60,406 nucleotides of DNA, taken from Brevundimonas diminuta 3F5N. GTDB taxonomy: Bacteria > Pseudomonadota > Alphaproteobacteria > Caulobacterales > Caulobacteraceae. The stretch spans positions 1 through 60,406 of the forward strand of contig NZ_FUIE01000081.1 of the NCBI RefSeq assembly GCF_900163625.1, written 5' to 3'. Shown in pieces: positions 21,056-30,680 of this stretch. Position numbers and translations under genes: made by a program. Every line of letters begins with the position of its first letter. Position 1 is the stretch's first letter. The notes beneath the pieces were generated by a model. That model ran no database searches. It saw only the letters and a program-made list of their open reading frames with translations, and was not told the DNA's origin.

Positions 21056-21505
21056 GTGTTGCAAAGCGCCGTATTCCTGACTCGGCCTCCGTCAGGATTC
21101 GCGCAAGGCGCACGGTGGCCGGCCCTGATCGACATGCGGCGCGACCAAGCCCGGTCATTGGGGCTCGCCGGCGTGGCGGCCAGCGTGGACGACATCATCA
21201 TCTACGCCATGGAAGGATCGCCCGGCGCTCTTGACGGCTTCCTTCAACTGCTCGGCGCCAGTCCCTGCGAGACGGCGTCGACGGAGGCCTGGCGGCAAAC
21301 GGTGCAGTTTCGCATCCACCGTGTTCTGGCGCTGTCTCAACCGCCGCTCAGACCAGACGAGACAGCGGTCTTGCGGCGCGCGATCGACCCGGTTCATCCC
21401 AGATATGCCGACGTCCCGCCGCTGCTGGGCGCGGCTGCGCTGCATTGGACCATGATGCCCTATCGCACGCCCCTGAAAGCGACGACCCGGCTCATCGCCT
21501 CCTAG
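21056..21505 (+). CDS. Hypothetical protein, 149 residues
   Basis: I do not recognise this protein. The GTG start at 21056 is preceded by a perfect GGAGG at six bases spacing, which is strong start evidence. The protein is soluble and Arg/Ala-rich with a hydrophobic middle (DDIIIYAMEGSPGALDGFL) and a Pro-rich C-terminus. About 77 percent of its codons end in G or C by hand count, lower than neighbours but coding-like. Its TAG stop shares the palindrome CTAG with the TAG stop of lolD on the other strand. It is divergent from the response regulator, with which it shares a 120-base upstream region. Confidence 0.6.
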   Translation: MLQSAVFLTRPPSGFAQGARWPALIDMRRDQARSLGLAGVAASVDDIIIYAMEGSPGALDGFLQLLGASPCETASTEAWRQTVQFRIHRVLALSQPPLRPDETAVLRRAIDPVHPRYADVPPLLGAAALHWTMMPYRTPLKATTRLIAS

Positions 21506-22245
21506 TAGGCGTGGCTTTCAGCCGCCCGCTGCTCCAGATGCCCGTCCTTCAGGGCGAAGACGCGGTCCATGTGCCCGGCCAACTCCATGTTGTGTGTAGC
21601 GATCAGGGCGGCGACGCCCGTGGTCTTGGCCAGCTCGCGTAAGGACTCGAACACCGCCTGGCTGGTGGCGGGATCCAGGTTGCCGGTCGGCTCGTCCGCC
21701 AGCAGCAGGCGCGGGCTGTTGGCCAGGGCGCGGGCGATGGCGACGCGCTGCTGCTCGCCGCCCGACAGTTGCGCGGGCTGGTGCGTGACGCGCTGGCCCA
21801 GACCGAGCGCCGTCAGCTTCTCGGTCGCGCGACGCCGCGCCTCCCCTTCCCCTACGCCCGCGATACGCATCGGCAGGGCCACATTGTCCAGAGCGTCGAA
21901 CTCCGGCAGCAAGTGGTGGAACTGATAGACAAAACCGATGCGGTGCAGGCGCAGGCGCGTGCGTGCGCGTTCGTCCAGACCGCCGACGTCCTCGCCGTCG
22001 ATCAGCACCTGGCCGCTGGTCGGCCGCTCCAGCAGACCCGCCGCATGCAGCAGGCTGGACTTGCCCGAACCGGACGGTCCGATCAGGCCGACGACCTCGC
22101 CCGGCATGACCTCCAGATCGACGCCTTTCAGCACCGTCAGCCCGCCCTGGGCCGTCGGATAGGTGCGCGTCACCCCGCGCAGCGACAGGATGGCGCCGTT
22201 TGCCTCGGCGGCGACAGCGGGCTTCTTCTTCAGCAACCTATTCAA
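21502..22245 (-). CDS. lolD: Lipoprotein-releasing system ATP-binding protein LolD
   Basis: A 247-residue ABC ATPase that powers release of outer-membrane-destined lipoproteins from the inner membrane. Walker A GPSGSGKS is at residues 56-63, the signature LSGGEQ at 160-165, and Walker B LLLADEP at 180-186 followed by TGNLD. This is the MacB/LolD subfamily, and pairing with a LolC/E-type permease fixes the role. The start is TTG at 22245, overlapping the permease stop by eight bases. The first about 18 residues before the ABC core are not conserved, so the exact start may differ. Confidence 0.93.
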   Translation of the reverse strand: MNRLLKKKPAVAAEANGAILSLRGVTRTYPTAQGGLTVLKGVDLEVMPGEVVGLIGPSGSGKSSLLHAAGLLERPTSGQVLIDGEDVGGLDERARTRLRLHRIGFVYQFHHLLPEFDALDNVALPMRIAGVGEGEARRRATEKLTALGLGQRVTHQPAQLSGGEQQRVAIARALANSPRLLLADEPTGNLDPATSQAVFESLRELAKTTGVAALIATHNMELAGHMDRVFALKDGHLEQRAAESHAY

Positions 22246-23551
22246 AGCGCAGAGCCTCCACCGGATCGATGCGCGACGCGTTCCACGACGGCGGCAGGCT
22301 GGCCAGGCAGCTCATAAAGAAGGAGAAGACGGCGACCCAGGTCACGTCCCACGGGTCCACCTTGGCCGGAACAGAATCCAGCATATAGACCTCAGCGTTG
22401 AACAGCTGGACCCCCAGCAGGCCTTCGAGGAAATGCTGGATCGCCCCGATGTTCCAGCAGAACAGCAGGCCCAGAACCAGGCCCGCGATCGTGCCGCCGA
22501 TGCCGATGGCCGCGCCCGACATGAAGAAGATGCGCAGAATGGACGACTGACTGGCGCCGACGGTCCGCAGGATGGCGATGTCGCGCGTCTTGTTCTTCAC
22601 CAGCATGACGATGCCGCTGATGATGTTCATGGCGGCGATGGCGACCACCATGCCCAGGATGATGCTCATGGCCACGCGCTCGACCTTCAGCGCGCCCCAG
22701 ATGGCGGCCTGACGATTGCGCCAGTCGGTGACGACATTGCCCGGCCCGGCGGCGCGCTGAACCGGCGTCAGCAGGTTTTCGACCAGATCGGGCTCCGCCA
22801 CCTTCATCTCGATGACATCCCAGACGCCGTCCTTGCCGAAGAAGAGCTGCGCCTGCTCCAGCGGCATGAAGATGAAGGCGCGATCATAGTCCGCCGCCCC
22901 CGACGTATAGATTCCGCCGACGATATAGGTCTTCTCCAAGCCGCCCAGATTGCCGAAGGCGCTGTCCGCGCCGGTCGGCGTATAGAGGGAGATAGGGTCG
23001 CCTTCACGCAGGCCCATCTGTTCGGCCAGGCTCTTGCCGATCAGCACCTGGTCGCCGCCGTACTGGCCCTTGCCGAACCGTTCGCGCGCCTCAGGGGTCA
23101 GGCTGTCATAGACGAACTTCGTCGAGGTCAGATCCTGCGGCCGCACGCCGCGAACCATGCCGCCGGTCGCCGCCCCGCCCGCGCGGAACATGGCCGGACT
23201 TTCGATCAGGGGCGTCACCGCCACCACGCCCGGAACATCGGCGATCCGCTTCAACGCCGCGTCGCGATCGGGCGCGTAGAGCACCGGCCCCTGCACATAC
23301 ATATGGCCGTTGAACGACAGGATCCGGTCCATCAGCGTGCCGCGAAAGCCCGCCATGATGCTCATCACGCTGATCAGCACGGCGACGGCCAGCATGATGC
23401 CGATGAAGCTGATCATGGCGATCAGCGCCACCCCGCCCTGCTTGCGCTTGGCGCGCAGATAGCGGAGCGCCAGCCCGATCTCCCAGCTGGAAAACGGGCC
23501 GGCGGGCTTGGGCGCAGGCTGCGGGGCGGAAGCCGTCGCGGCGTCGGTCAT
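22238..23551 (-). CDS. Lipoprotein-releasing ABC transporter permease (LolC/LolE/LolF type)
   Basis: A 437-residue membrane protein with one N-terminal helix ([19 protein letters not shown], about 45-65), a large periplasmic domain and three C-terminal helices (from about 310 on), the type-VII ABC topology. It works with LolD to extract lipoproteins from the inner membrane. Only one permease gene is present here, so it may form a homodimer as LolF does, or its partner may lie elsewhere. The ATG at 23551 overlaps the proS stop (ATGA). Confidence 0.92.
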   Translation of the reverse strand: MTDAATASAPQPAPKPAGPFSSWEIGLALRYLRAKRKQGGVALIAMISFIGIMLAVAVLISVMSIMAGFRGTLMDRILSFNGHMYVQGPVLYAPDRDAALKRIADVPGVVAVTPLIESPAMFRAGGAATGGMVRGVRPQDLTSTKFVYDSLTPEARERFGKGQYGGDQVLIGKSLAEQMGLREGDPISLYTPTGADSAFGNLGGLEKTYIVGGIYTSGAADYDRAFIFMPLEQAQLFFGKDGVWDVIEMKVAEPDLVENLLTPVQRAAGPGNVVTDWRNRQAAIWGALKVERVAMSIILGMVVAIAAMNIISGIVMLVKNKTRDIAILRTVGASQSSILRIFFMSGAAIGIGGTIAGLVLGLLFCWNIGAIQHFLEGLLGVQLFNAEVYMLDSVPAKVDPWDVTWVAVFSFFMSCLASLPPSWNASRIDPVEALRFE

Positions 23552-24864
23552 TTCGTCAGCAGCTCCAGGGCGGCGTCCAGCGACAGGCTCTGCTTCTCGC
23601 CCGTGGCGCGGCGCTTCAGTTCGACCACGCCGTCGGCCAGGCCCTTGGGCCCGATGGTCAGCTGCCACGGCACGCCGATCAGGTCGGCAGTGGCGAACTT
23701 GCCGCCCGGGCGCTCGTCGGTGTCGTCGTAGAGGACGTCCTTGCCCAGAGCTTCCAGCTTGGCCACGGCCTCTTCACAGGCGGCCGAAACAGCCTCGTCG
23801 CTGGCGCGCAGGTTGATCACCACCACGTCGAACGGCGCGACCGAGTCCGGCCAGATGATGCCGCCCTCGTCATGGCTGGCCTCGATGATGGCGCCCAGCA
23901 GGCGCGATACGCCGACGCCGTAGCTGCCCATGTGGACCTCGATGTCCTGACCGTTCGGTCCGGCGACCTTGGCCTTCATGGCGGACGAGTATTTGGTGCC
24001 GAAGTAGAAGATGTGGCCGACCTCGATGCCGCGCGCCGACAGGCGGTCGCCCTCGGCGGTCTGGGTCTCGAACTGCGCCGCGTCGTGCATTTCCTCGGTC
24101 GCGGCGTAGAGGGCCGTGCGCTCGTTGAACACGCCTTCCAGCTGCTCGACGCTGAGGTTGTGGCCGGGCGCATCCATCTCGACCAGTTTGCGGTCGCAGA
24201 AGACCTCGCTCTCGCCGGTCTCGGCCAGGACAATGAACTCGTGGCTCAGGTCGCCGCCGATGGGGCCGGTGTCAGCGCGCATCGGCACCGCCTTCAGACC
24301 CAGGCGGGCGAAGGTGTTCAGATAGGCGGCGAACATGCGCTTGTAGGCGATACGGGCCGAGGCCTCGTCCAGATCGAAGGAATAGGCGTCCTTCATCAGG
24401 AACTCGCGGCCGCGCATGACGCCGAAACGCGGACGGCGCTCGTCGCGGAATTTCCACTGGATGTGGAAGAGGTTCAGCGGCAGCGCCTTGTAGCTCTTCA
24501 CATAGGCCCGGAAGATATCCGTGACCATTTCCTCGTTGGTCGGTCCGTACAGCAACTCGCGCTCATGACGGTCGGTGATGCGCAGCATCTCCGGGCCATA
24601 GGCGTCGTAGCGGCCGCTTTCGCGCCACAGGTCGGCCAGTTGCAGCGTCGGCATCAGCAGCTCGACGGCGCCGGCCTTCACCTGCTCGTCGCGGACGATG
24701 CCTTCGATCTTGCGCAGCACCCGCAGGCCCAGCGGCAGCCAGGCGTAGATGCCGGCGGCCTCCTGCTTGATCATGCCCGCGCGCAGCATCAGTTGATGCG
24801 ACACGATCTGGGCGTCGGAGGGGGCTTCTTTCAGGATCGGCAGGAAGTAGCGCGACAGGCGCAT
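23548..24864 (-). CDS. proS: Proline--tRNA ligase (short, alphaproteobacterial form)
   Basis: A 438-residue class II aminoacyl-tRNA synthetase. The N-terminus [18 protein letters not shown], the motif 2 region [23 protein letters not shown] and the C-terminal anticodon-binding domain ([19 protein letters not shown]) are clear. The inserted editing domain of the about 570-residue E. coli enzyme is absent, as is normal for alphaproteobacteria, which use separate editing proteins. The downstream permease gene overlaps by ATGA. Confidence 0.97.
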   Translation of the reverse strand: MRLSRYFLPILKEAPSDAQIVSHQLMLRAGMIKQEAAGIYAWLPLGLRVLRKIEGIVRDEQVKAGAVELLMPTLQLADLWRESGRYDAYGPEMLRITDRHERELLYGPTNEEMVTDIFRAYVKSYKALPLNLFHIQWKFRDERRPRFGVMRGREFLMKDAYSFDLDEASARIAYKRMFAAYLNTFARLGLKAVPMRADTGPIGGDLSHEFIVLAETGESEVFCDRKLVEMDAPGHNLSVEQLEGVFNERTALYAATEEMHDAAQFETQTAEGDRLSARGIEVGHIFYFGTKYSSAMKAKVAGPNGQDIEVHMGSYGVGVSRLLGAIIEASHDEGGIIWPDSVAPFDVVVINLRASDEAVSAACEEAVAKLEALGKDVLYDDTDERPGGKFATADLIGVPWQLTIGPKGLADGVVELKRRATGEKQSLSLDAALELLTK

Positions 24865-24924
24865 GGGAGGATTCTCGGCAAATTCAGTCAGGCCCGAGGT
24901 TTAACCGGGCGAAGGGGACGAAAG

Positions 24925-25191
24925 CTAGAGCGCGTTCGCGTGAGTGATGTCGGGCACGGGGGTCCAGCCGATCCAGACGATGGCGACAATGATGAGCCAG
25001 ACGATGATCGACACCCAGGTCGTGGTGATGAACTTCTTCTTGAGGTTCGGATTCTTCGGCGCGCCCCACTGGGTGCCGTCCGTCGGCGGATCCTTGATCT
25101 GGTCCGACATCCCCAGCGGCAGAATCGCGAACAGCACGATCCACCACACCGTCAAAAAGGTGGCGACCAGGGTGAAAGGGCCAAGGGGCAT
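24925..25191 (-). CDS. DUF1467 family membrane protein
   Basis: An 88-residue protein with two predicted membrane helices (about residues 5-27 and 60-80) joined by a Pro/Lys-rich loop (GAPKNPNLKKKF). The MPLGPFTLVATFL start and WWIVLFAILPLGM match DUF1467, a small alphaproteobacterial family of unknown function commonly beside proS and lolCD, as here. The frame extends upstream to 25272, but the ATG at 25191 fits the family start. It is divergent from the CHMI-type gene. Confidence 0.85.
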   Translation of the reverse strand: MPLGPFTLVATFLTVWWIVLFAILPLGMSDQIKDPPTDGTQWGAPKNPNLKKKFITTTWVSIIVWLIIVAIVWIGWTPVPDITHANAL

Positions 25192-25265
25192 CGTCTCTAA
25201 AGTCCGTTCATCGCAATCATCGTCGCGGCGCGATAAGGAAAGGCACCGCAACAAGGACGCCCTGA

Positions 25266-25619
25266 ATGCCACAGATTACGCTGGAACACTCCACCCATTT
25301 CGACGCGACCGACTGGCGCGCCCTGGCGCTGGAGATTCATCGCCTCTGTGTCGAGACGGTCGGCGCGACCCTTCCGGCCTGCAAGACACGCATCGTGCGC
25401 TGCGACCGCCTTATCATCGCCGACGGCGACCCGGATCAGGCCATGGTTCACTGCGACCTGCGCATCCTCAGCGGCCGCACGCAGGATCAGAAGACCGCCC
25501 TGGGCGAAGCCGTGCAGGCTGCCCTGCTGGCCGGCGTCGCGCCGTATGACGGTCCCCGCCAGATCTCGGTCGAGATCGGCAATCTGGATCGCGACAATTA
25601 TCGGAAGGTGACGCTTTAA
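25266..25619 (+). CDS. 5-carboxymethyl-2-hydroxymuconate delta-isomerase family protein
   Basis: A 117-residue tautomerase-superfamily protein. Pro2, which becomes the N-terminal catalytic proline once Met is removed, is present (MPQITLEHS), and DLRILSGRTQDQKTALGE matches the CHMI family. The family isomerises CHM in homoprotocatechuate degradation. No other gene of that pathway is in the window, so the physiological substrate is uncertain. It is a single-gene plus-strand unit followed by a hairpin. Confidence 0.85.
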   Translation: MPQITLEHSTHFDATDWRALALEIHRLCVETVGATLPACKTRIVRCDRLIIADGDPDQAMVHCDLRILSGRTQDQKTALGEAVQAALLAGVAPYDGPRQISVEIGNLDRDNYRKVTL

Positions 25620-25627
25620 AGCCGTCC

Positions 25628-25654
25628 TCTCCCTCCCCTTCGTGGGGAGGGAGA
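25628..25654. terminator. Hairpin between two convergent genes
   Basis: An 11-bp inverted repeat (TCTCCCTCCCC with GGGGAGGGAGA) around TTCGT lies between the convergent CHMI-type gene and the DUF3088 gene. It is strong enough to end transcription in either direction, but neither side has a U-run. Similar CTCCCC-TTCG-GGGGAG elements may be dispersed in such genomes, so a repeat is an alternative. Confidence 0.5.
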
Positions 25655-25665
25655 AAGTTCGCGGA

Positions 25666-26004
25666 TCAGGGATGCGGCCGCCCGATGCCGTAGCGCGCGG
25701 CCCAGTATGGCAGGATGTCGTCGTCCTGCAGGAAACGCGCGCCGGTCTCTTCACTGACCCGGGCGTCGGGCCAGTCGAACTCGCCGTCCAGCACCAGCAG
25801 GGGGCAGCTCTGGTTCGCCTCCCCCACCTCGGCGATCACGGCCGGGCGCGGGCGCGGGTGATCTAAGTGGGTCACCGTCAGATGCTCGCGCAGGCGCGGA
25901 TACAGGCCCAGCACCCCCTCGATCCGCGCGCCGGGCGGGCAGAACCACGGTCCGCCCTGATCGTCGAACCAGTCGGCGTTCAGCAGATACAGACGGTCCG
26001 CCAT
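25666..26004 (-). CDS. DUF3088 family protein
   Basis: A 112-residue protein of unknown function. RLYLLNADWFDDQ at the start, the FCPPGARIEGVLGLYP segment and RPAVIAEVGEANQSCPLLVL match DUF3088, which has a thioredoxin-like outline in my reading. The Cys at position 22 (FCPP) is in the place of a redox-type Cys but lacks a CxxC partner. It overlaps the RNase J stop by one base (TGATG) and is the last gene of the nuo-birA-coaX-rnj run. Confidence 0.75.
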   Translation of the reverse strand: MADRLYLLNADWFDDQGGPWFCPPGARIEGVLGLYPRLREHLTVTHLDHPRPRPAVIAEVGEANQSCPLLVLDGEFDWPDARVSEETGARFLQDDDILPYWAARYGIGRPHP

Positions 26005-27680
26005 CAGAGCCTCAGCACCACGGTTTCCACGATCGGACGACGATCCCAGATCTGCTGGCTGGCCTTCTTCAGGGTCCGGCTGACGGCCTGTTCGATGACG
26101 GCTTCGTCCTCCAGCGCTTCGCCCTTCAGGCCGCGCACCGTGTTCTCGACGCGCTCGGCCATGTCGTCCAGCACATCGCCCAGCGGACGGTCGGCGTCGC
26201 CCGGCAGGCCGATGCCGCGCACGTCTATGTCGCTGGCGATCCGGCCGCGCTTGTCCAGCGCGAAGCTGACGATCAGGATGCCGTTGCTGGCGGCGTGCTT
26301 GCGCTCGCGCAGGGCCTCGCCCGCCTCTTCCACCAGCATCCCGCCGTCGACGAACAGGCGGCCCGAGGGCACTTCGTCGATGATGGCCGCGGGTCCAGGG
26401 GCCAGGCGCACCATGTCGCCGTTACGTGGCGTCACCGTCTCCGGAACCTGCATATCCTTGGCCAGGTTGCCGTGCTCGATCAGGTGGCGGCGCATGCCGT
26501 GGGTCGGCACCGCGATCTGCGGCCGCGCCCACTGATACATCTGGCGCAGTTCATCACGGCACGGGTGGCCCGAGACGTGAATGCCGGGGTGATCCTTCTC
26601 AGTGTAGATGCGGATTCCGCGCTCGGCCATCTTGTCCTGCAGACGACCGATGGACAGCTCGTTGCCGGGGATGACCCGCGACGAGAAGATGCAGTGATCG
26701 CCCTCGCCCAGCTTGATGAAGGGATGCGTCCCTTCGGCCACGCGAGACAGAGCCGCGCGCGCCTCGCCCTGGCTGCCGGTGCACAGATACAGGATCTCGT
26801 TCGCCGGCCAGACCTTCGCCTCCTGTTCGGACAGGAAGGGCTTGATGTCGTTCAACATGCCGACCGACTTGGCGGCGGCGGTGATGCGGTGCATCGAGCG
26901 CCCAGCCAGGGCCACGCGACGCCCGGCCGCCTCGGCGGCGCTGATGACGCTGTGCATGCGCGCAACGTTGGAGGCGAAACAGCCGACGGCGACCCGGCCC
27001 TTCAGGCCCTGGATCAGTTCGGCCAGCTTGACCTTCACATCGCCCTCGGACCCGGCGACGCCGTCCACGAAGACGTTGGTGGAGTCGCACACCATGGCCA
27101 GGACGCCCTCGTCCCCCAGCTTCTGGATGAAGTCGACGTCGGTGCGCTCGCCCACGACCGGATCGTTGTCGATCTTCCAGTCCCCGGTGTGCAGCACCGT
27201 GCCCAGTGGCGTCTTGATGGCCAGGCCGTTCGGCTCGGCGATCGAGTGGGTGATGGTGACGTATGTCACCTCGAACGGGCCCAGGTTCACGGTCGAACCC
27301 AGCGGCGCCTCGTGCAGTTCGACATCTTCATAGATGCCGGCGTCGCGCAGCTTCTCGCGGATCAGGAAGGCGGTGAAGGGCGTGGCGTACAGCGGCGCCT
27401 GAATGCGCGGCCACAACCAGCCCAGGGCGCCGATGTGGTCCTCGTGGGCGTGCGTCAGCACGATGCCCAGGATGTTCTCACCTTCCAGGAAGCTGGGGTC
27501 CGGCACGATGACGTCCACGCCGGGCGTGGACTGGTCGCCGAAGGTCACGCCGACATCGACGATGATCCATTTGCGGTCATGCGCCGGGCCGAAGCCATAG
27601 GCGTTCAGGTTCATGCCGACCTCGTTCGAGCCGCCCAGCGGCAGGAAGACGAGTTCGTCGTTTTGATTTTGCTTTTTCAT
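26004..27680 (-). CDS. rnj: Ribonuclease J
   Basis: A 558-residue metallo-beta-lactamase/beta-CASP ribonuclease with 5'-to-3' exo- and endonuclease activity, used in mRNA turnover and rRNA maturation in alphaproteobacteria. The zinc motif THAHEDHIG has HxHxDH at residues 77-82. LHTGDWKIDNDP and the beta-CASP region SGHPCRDELRQMYQWARP are present. It begins 6 bases after coaX. Length is standard. Confidence 0.95.
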   Translation of the reverse strand: MKKQNQNDELVFLPLGGSNEVGMNLNAYGFGPAHDRKWIIVDVGVTFGDQSTPGVDVIVPDPSFLEGENILGIVLTHAHEDHIGALGWLWPRIQAPLYATPFTAFLIREKLRDAGIYEDVELHEAPLGSTVNLGPFEVTYVTITHSIAEPNGLAIKTPLGTVLHTGDWKIDNDPVVGERTDVDFIQKLGDEGVLAMVCDSTNVFVDGVAGSEGDVKVKLAELIQGLKGRVAVGCFASNVARMHSVISAAEAAGRRVALAGRSMHRITAAAKSVGMLNDIKPFLSEQEAKVWPANEILYLCTGSQGEARAALSRVAEGTHPFIKLGEGDHCIFSSRVIPGNELSIGRLQDKMAERGIRIYTEKDHPGIHVSGHPCRDELRQMYQWARPQIAVPTHGMRRHLIEHGNLAKDMQVPETVTPRNGDMVRLAPGPAAIIDEVPSGRLFVDGGMLVEEAGEALRERKHAASNGILIVSFALDKRGRIASDIDVRGIGLPGDADRPLGDVLDDMAERVENTVRGLKGEALEDEAVIEQAVSRTLKKASQQIWDRRPIVETVVLRL

Positions 27681-27686
27681 ACGGCC

Positions 27687-28478
27687 TTACAGATGGGAGT
27701 TCCGCCGCCAGATTTCGAGTAGGCCGCGGATGGTCAGGTCCGGATCAAACCGGTCGATAGAGTCGGTTGCGCCCTCGAACAGGGAGGCGACGCCGCCGGT
27801 GCCGATGACCGTCATGGGCTTGCCCCACTCGGCCTTGATACGGTCCACCAGCCCTTCGATCAGGGCGATATAGCCCCAGAAGACGCCCGATTGCATGGAA
27901 GTCACGGTGTCGCGCCCGATCACCGTATCGGGGCGCTGGATGGCGATGCGCGGCAGCTTGGCCGCCGCCTCGTGCAGGGCCTGAAGCGACAGATTGATGC
28001 CGGGCGCGATCAGCCCGCCTTCAAAAGCCCCCGCCCCCTGCCCGTTCGCGCCGGACACGACATCAAAAGTGGTCGCCGTGCCGCTGTCGATCAGCAGCAG
28101 GTCGCCCTCATAGACCTGCAGCGCGCCGATGGCGTTGACCAGACGGTCGGCCCCGGCCTCGCTGGGCTTATGGATGCGCACCTCAATGCCCAGTTCGACG
28201 TTCTCGCCGATCACCAGGGGTTCGACGTTCAGATAACGCCGCGCCAGGTTGCGCAGGTTGAAGATCGACTGCGGCACCACGCTGGAAATGATGCAGCCAT
28301 CCATGTCGGCCATGGTCTGGCCCTGACCACGCATCTCGAACAACTGATGCAGCCAGACGGCGTACTCATCAGCCGTGCGCATGGGATCGGTGGCGGTGCG
28401 CCACTGAAAAATCCACTCCTGACCGTCATGGACGGCGAACAGGGTGTTGGTGTTGCCTTGCTCGATCGCCAGCAGCAT
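27687..28478 (-). CDS. coaX: Type III pantothenate kinase
   Basis: A 263-residue ASKHA-fold kinase for the first step of coenzyme A synthesis. The N-terminal phosphate loop reads [15 protein letters not shown]; the position that is Asp in the classic D-x-G-N-T motif is Glu6 here. [12 protein letters not shown] and [14 protein letters not shown] are the other conserved motifs. The ATG overlaps the birA stop by one base. Coupling of birA, coaX and rnj after nuoN is common in alphaproteobacteria. Confidence 0.95.
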   Translation of the reverse strand: MLLAIEQGNTNTLFAVHDGQEWIFQWRTATDPMRTADEYAVWLHQLFEMRGQGQTMADMDGCIISSVVPQSIFNLRNLARRYLNVEPLVIGENVELGIEVRIHKPSEAGADRLVNAIGALQVYEGDLLLIDSGTATTFDVVSGANGQGAGAFEGGLIAPGINLSLQALHEAAAKLPRIAIQRPDTVIGRDTVTSMQSGVFWGYIALIEGLVDRIKAEWGKPMTVIGTGGVASLFEGATDSIDRFDPDLTIRGLLEIWRRNSHL

Positions 28479-29224
28479 CAGGCGGCCTCTCCGAAGAAGA
28501 CGTCGCCTGCGGAGATGACCCGCAGACTTCCGTCCGGCAGTTTCAGGCGCAGGGCTCCGTCGGCCTCAACGCCGTCGGCGATCCCGCTCAGGGTTTCATG
28601 GCTCAGCCGGGCCGTGCATGGGCCGAACAGGCCCGGCGTGTGCGCGACCCAGGCGTCCAGCACCGGCTGAAAGCCCAGACGCGTCCAGCGTTCCAGCCAG
28701 GCGTCAAAGGTTTCGGCCAATGCCCTGGCACCCTCCTCCATCGACGGCGCGGCGGCCACGTCGTGACGCAGGTGCTCGACGATGCAGGTGGTCGGCCGCT
28801 CGGTCCCTTCGGGCGCATGAGACAGGTTCACACCGATGCCCACAGCCAACCACAGGCCGCCGGAGGGCGCCGGACCGGACTCGATCAGTATGCCGGACGA
28901 CTTGCACCCATCCAGCAGAACGTCATTGGGCCATTTGATGCTGACCAGCGCGGGCGGGACATAGCGGTCCAGCAGATCGGCCACCGCCAGGGCGGCGGCG
29001 AAGGTCAGTTGCGCCGCCTCGGCCGGAGAGCGGTTCAGCGTCAGCAGAAGGGTCGTGGCCAGATTGCCGTCCCGGCTGTCCCAGGCGCGGCCGCGACGGC
29101 CCCGCCCAGCAGTTTGACGCCGAGCCGCGATCCACAGCGGCCCGGCCTCGCCCGCCTCGGCGCGACGACGCGCCTCGGCGTTGGTTGAGTCGGTCTCTTC
29201 GAGGATCAGGACCGGAGCCGCCAA
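28478..29224 (-). CDS. birA: Biotin--[acetyl-CoA-carboxylase] ligase
   Basis: A 248-residue biotin protein ligase that biotinylates the AccB carrier protein. The catalytic domain starts at once with [11 protein letters not shown], and the GRGRRGR-type biotinyl-AMP loop lies at about residues 40-46 ([12 protein letters not shown]). [19 protein letters not shown] is the substrate-binding segment. The N-terminal winged-helix of E. coli BirA is absent, so it is a class I ligase with no repressor role. It starts 6 bases after nuoN. Confidence 0.95.
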   Translation of the reverse strand: MAAPVLILEETDSTNAEARRRAEAGEAGPLWIAARRQTAGRGRRGRAWDSRDGNLATTLLLTLNRSPAEAAQLTFAAALAVADLLDRYVPPALVSIKWPNDVLLDGCKSSGILIESGPAPSGGLWLAVGIGVNLSHAPEGTERPTTCIVEHLRHDVAAAPSMEEGARALAETFDAWLERWTRLGFQPVLDAWVAHTPGLFGPCTARLSHETLSGIADGVEADGALRLKLPDGSLRVISAGDVFFGEAA

Positions 29225-29230
29225 GGCCCC

Positions 29231-30673
29231 TTATCCGATCCCGACGCCCGCGGCCGCCGCGCGCGTCAACGGCTCCAGCCAGGTCAGGGCGATCAGCAGC
29301 ACGGGGAAGCTGAAGGCCGCAGCCGCCCAGCCGATCCACTGCGAACCGGCCGGCGCCTTGTCCGTCGTCACGTCGAACTCCGGCGTGTCGAACCAGATCA
29401 CCTTGATGATGCGCAGGTAGTAGAAGGCCGCGACGACCGAGGCCACCAGACCCGCGGCGCCCGCCATCCAGTAACCGGCGTCGGCGGCGGCGCCGAAGAC
29501 GTAGAATTTGCCCCAGAAGCCCGACATCGGCGGAATGCCGACAGCCGACAGCGACAGGATCGTCAGGGCGACGGCCGTGACCGGGCGGTCCTTCTTCAGA
29601 CCGGCCAGGTCGGCGATCTTGCGGATCGGACGGCCATTGCGGCTCAGCGACAGCAGAATGGCGAAGAAGCCGATTTGGTCCACGACATACAGGGTCATGA
29701 ACATCAGGGTCGCCTGAACGCCGACCTGAGTGCCCGCCGCCACGCCCAGCAGGGCGTAGCCGATATTGATGATGGACGAGTAGGCCAGCAGGCGCTGGAT
29801 GTCCTTCTGCATCAGGCCGCCGAAGGCGCCGACGGCGAAGCTGATCAGCGAGATCAGGATCAGCACCTGCGCCCACTGCGCATGGGCCAGGCCGAAGCCT
29901 TCGATCAGCACGCGGATGATCAGAACCATGGCCGCCACCTTGGGCGCGGTCGAGAACAGGGCCACGACCGGGGTCGGTGCGCCTTCGTAGACGTCGGGCG
30001 TCCACATGTGGAACGGCGCGGCCGAAACCTTGAACGCCAGACCGCAGATCAGGAAGACCAGGCCGAAGATCAGGCCCGGACCGGGGTTGGCGGTGGCGAA
30101 CGCGGCGATGTCCTCGAATCGCATCGACCCGGCGAAACCATAGATCAGGCTGGCGCCGTAGAGCAGCAGACCCGACGACAGCGCGCCCAGGACGAAATAC
30201 TTCAGACCCGCTTCCGAGGCCTTCAGATCGTCGCGGCGATAGGCGGCCAGGACGTAGAGGGCCAGCGAGTGCATCTCGATGCCGATGTAGAGCGAGATCA
30301 GGTCGCCCGACGACGCCATCATGCCCATGCCGACCGAAGCCAGCACGATCAGGATCGGATACTCGAACTTGGCGATGTTGTTGCGATGCATCCAGCCGTC
30401 GCCCAGCACCACGGCTACGGCGGCGGACAGGAAGATCACCGCCTTGCCGAAGACGGCCAGCGGATCGGCCACATAGGCCCCGTTGAAGGCGGAGCCCAGC
30501 GGGCCGACGACGGCCAGAACCGTCGCCGCCAGCAGCAGCAGCACCGACAGGCCCGAAACCAGGCGCGTCGACTTCTCGCCGGTAAAGGCGCCGAGCATGA
30601 GCAGCACCAGTCCGCCGACCGCAAGGGTCAGCTCCGGGGCGGCGAGTTGGAGAGCGGAGGACAGATCAGGCAT
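29231..30673 (-). CDS. nuoN: NADH-quinone oxidoreductase subunit N
   Basis: A 480-residue antiporter-like membrane subunit of complex I with about 14 helices. The conserved proton-channel core is visible in YVLAAYRRDDLKASEAGLKYFVLGALSSG (parts) and FKVSAAPFHMWTPDVYEGAP, including buried Lys and Glu. It is the last nuo gene, 7 bases after nuoM and 6 before birA. Length is typical. Confidence 0.97.
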   Translation of the reverse strand: MPDLSSALQLAAPELTLAVGGLVLLMLGAFTGEKSTRLVSGLSVLLLLAATVLAVVGPLGSAFNGAYVADPLAVFGKAVIFLSAAVAVVLGDGWMHRNNIAKFEYPILIVLASVGMGMMASSGDLISLYIGIEMHSLALYVLAAYRRDDLKASEAGLKYFVLGALSSGLLLYGASLIYGFAGSMRFEDIAAFATANPGPGLIFGLVFLICGLAFKVSAAPFHMWTPDVYEGAPTPVVALFSTAPKVAAMVLIIRVLIEGFGLAHAQWAQVLILISLISFAVGAFGGLMQKDIQRLLAYSSIINIGYALLGVAAGTQVGVQATLMFMTLYVVDQIGFFAILLSLSRNGRPIRKIADLAGLKKDRPVTAVALTILSLSAVGIPPMSGFWGKFYVFGAAADAGYWMAGAAGLVASVVAAFYYLRIIKVIWFDTPEFDVTTDKAPAGSQWIGWAAAAFSFPVLLIALTWLEPLTRAAAAGVGIG

Positions 30674-30680
30674 TATGGTC

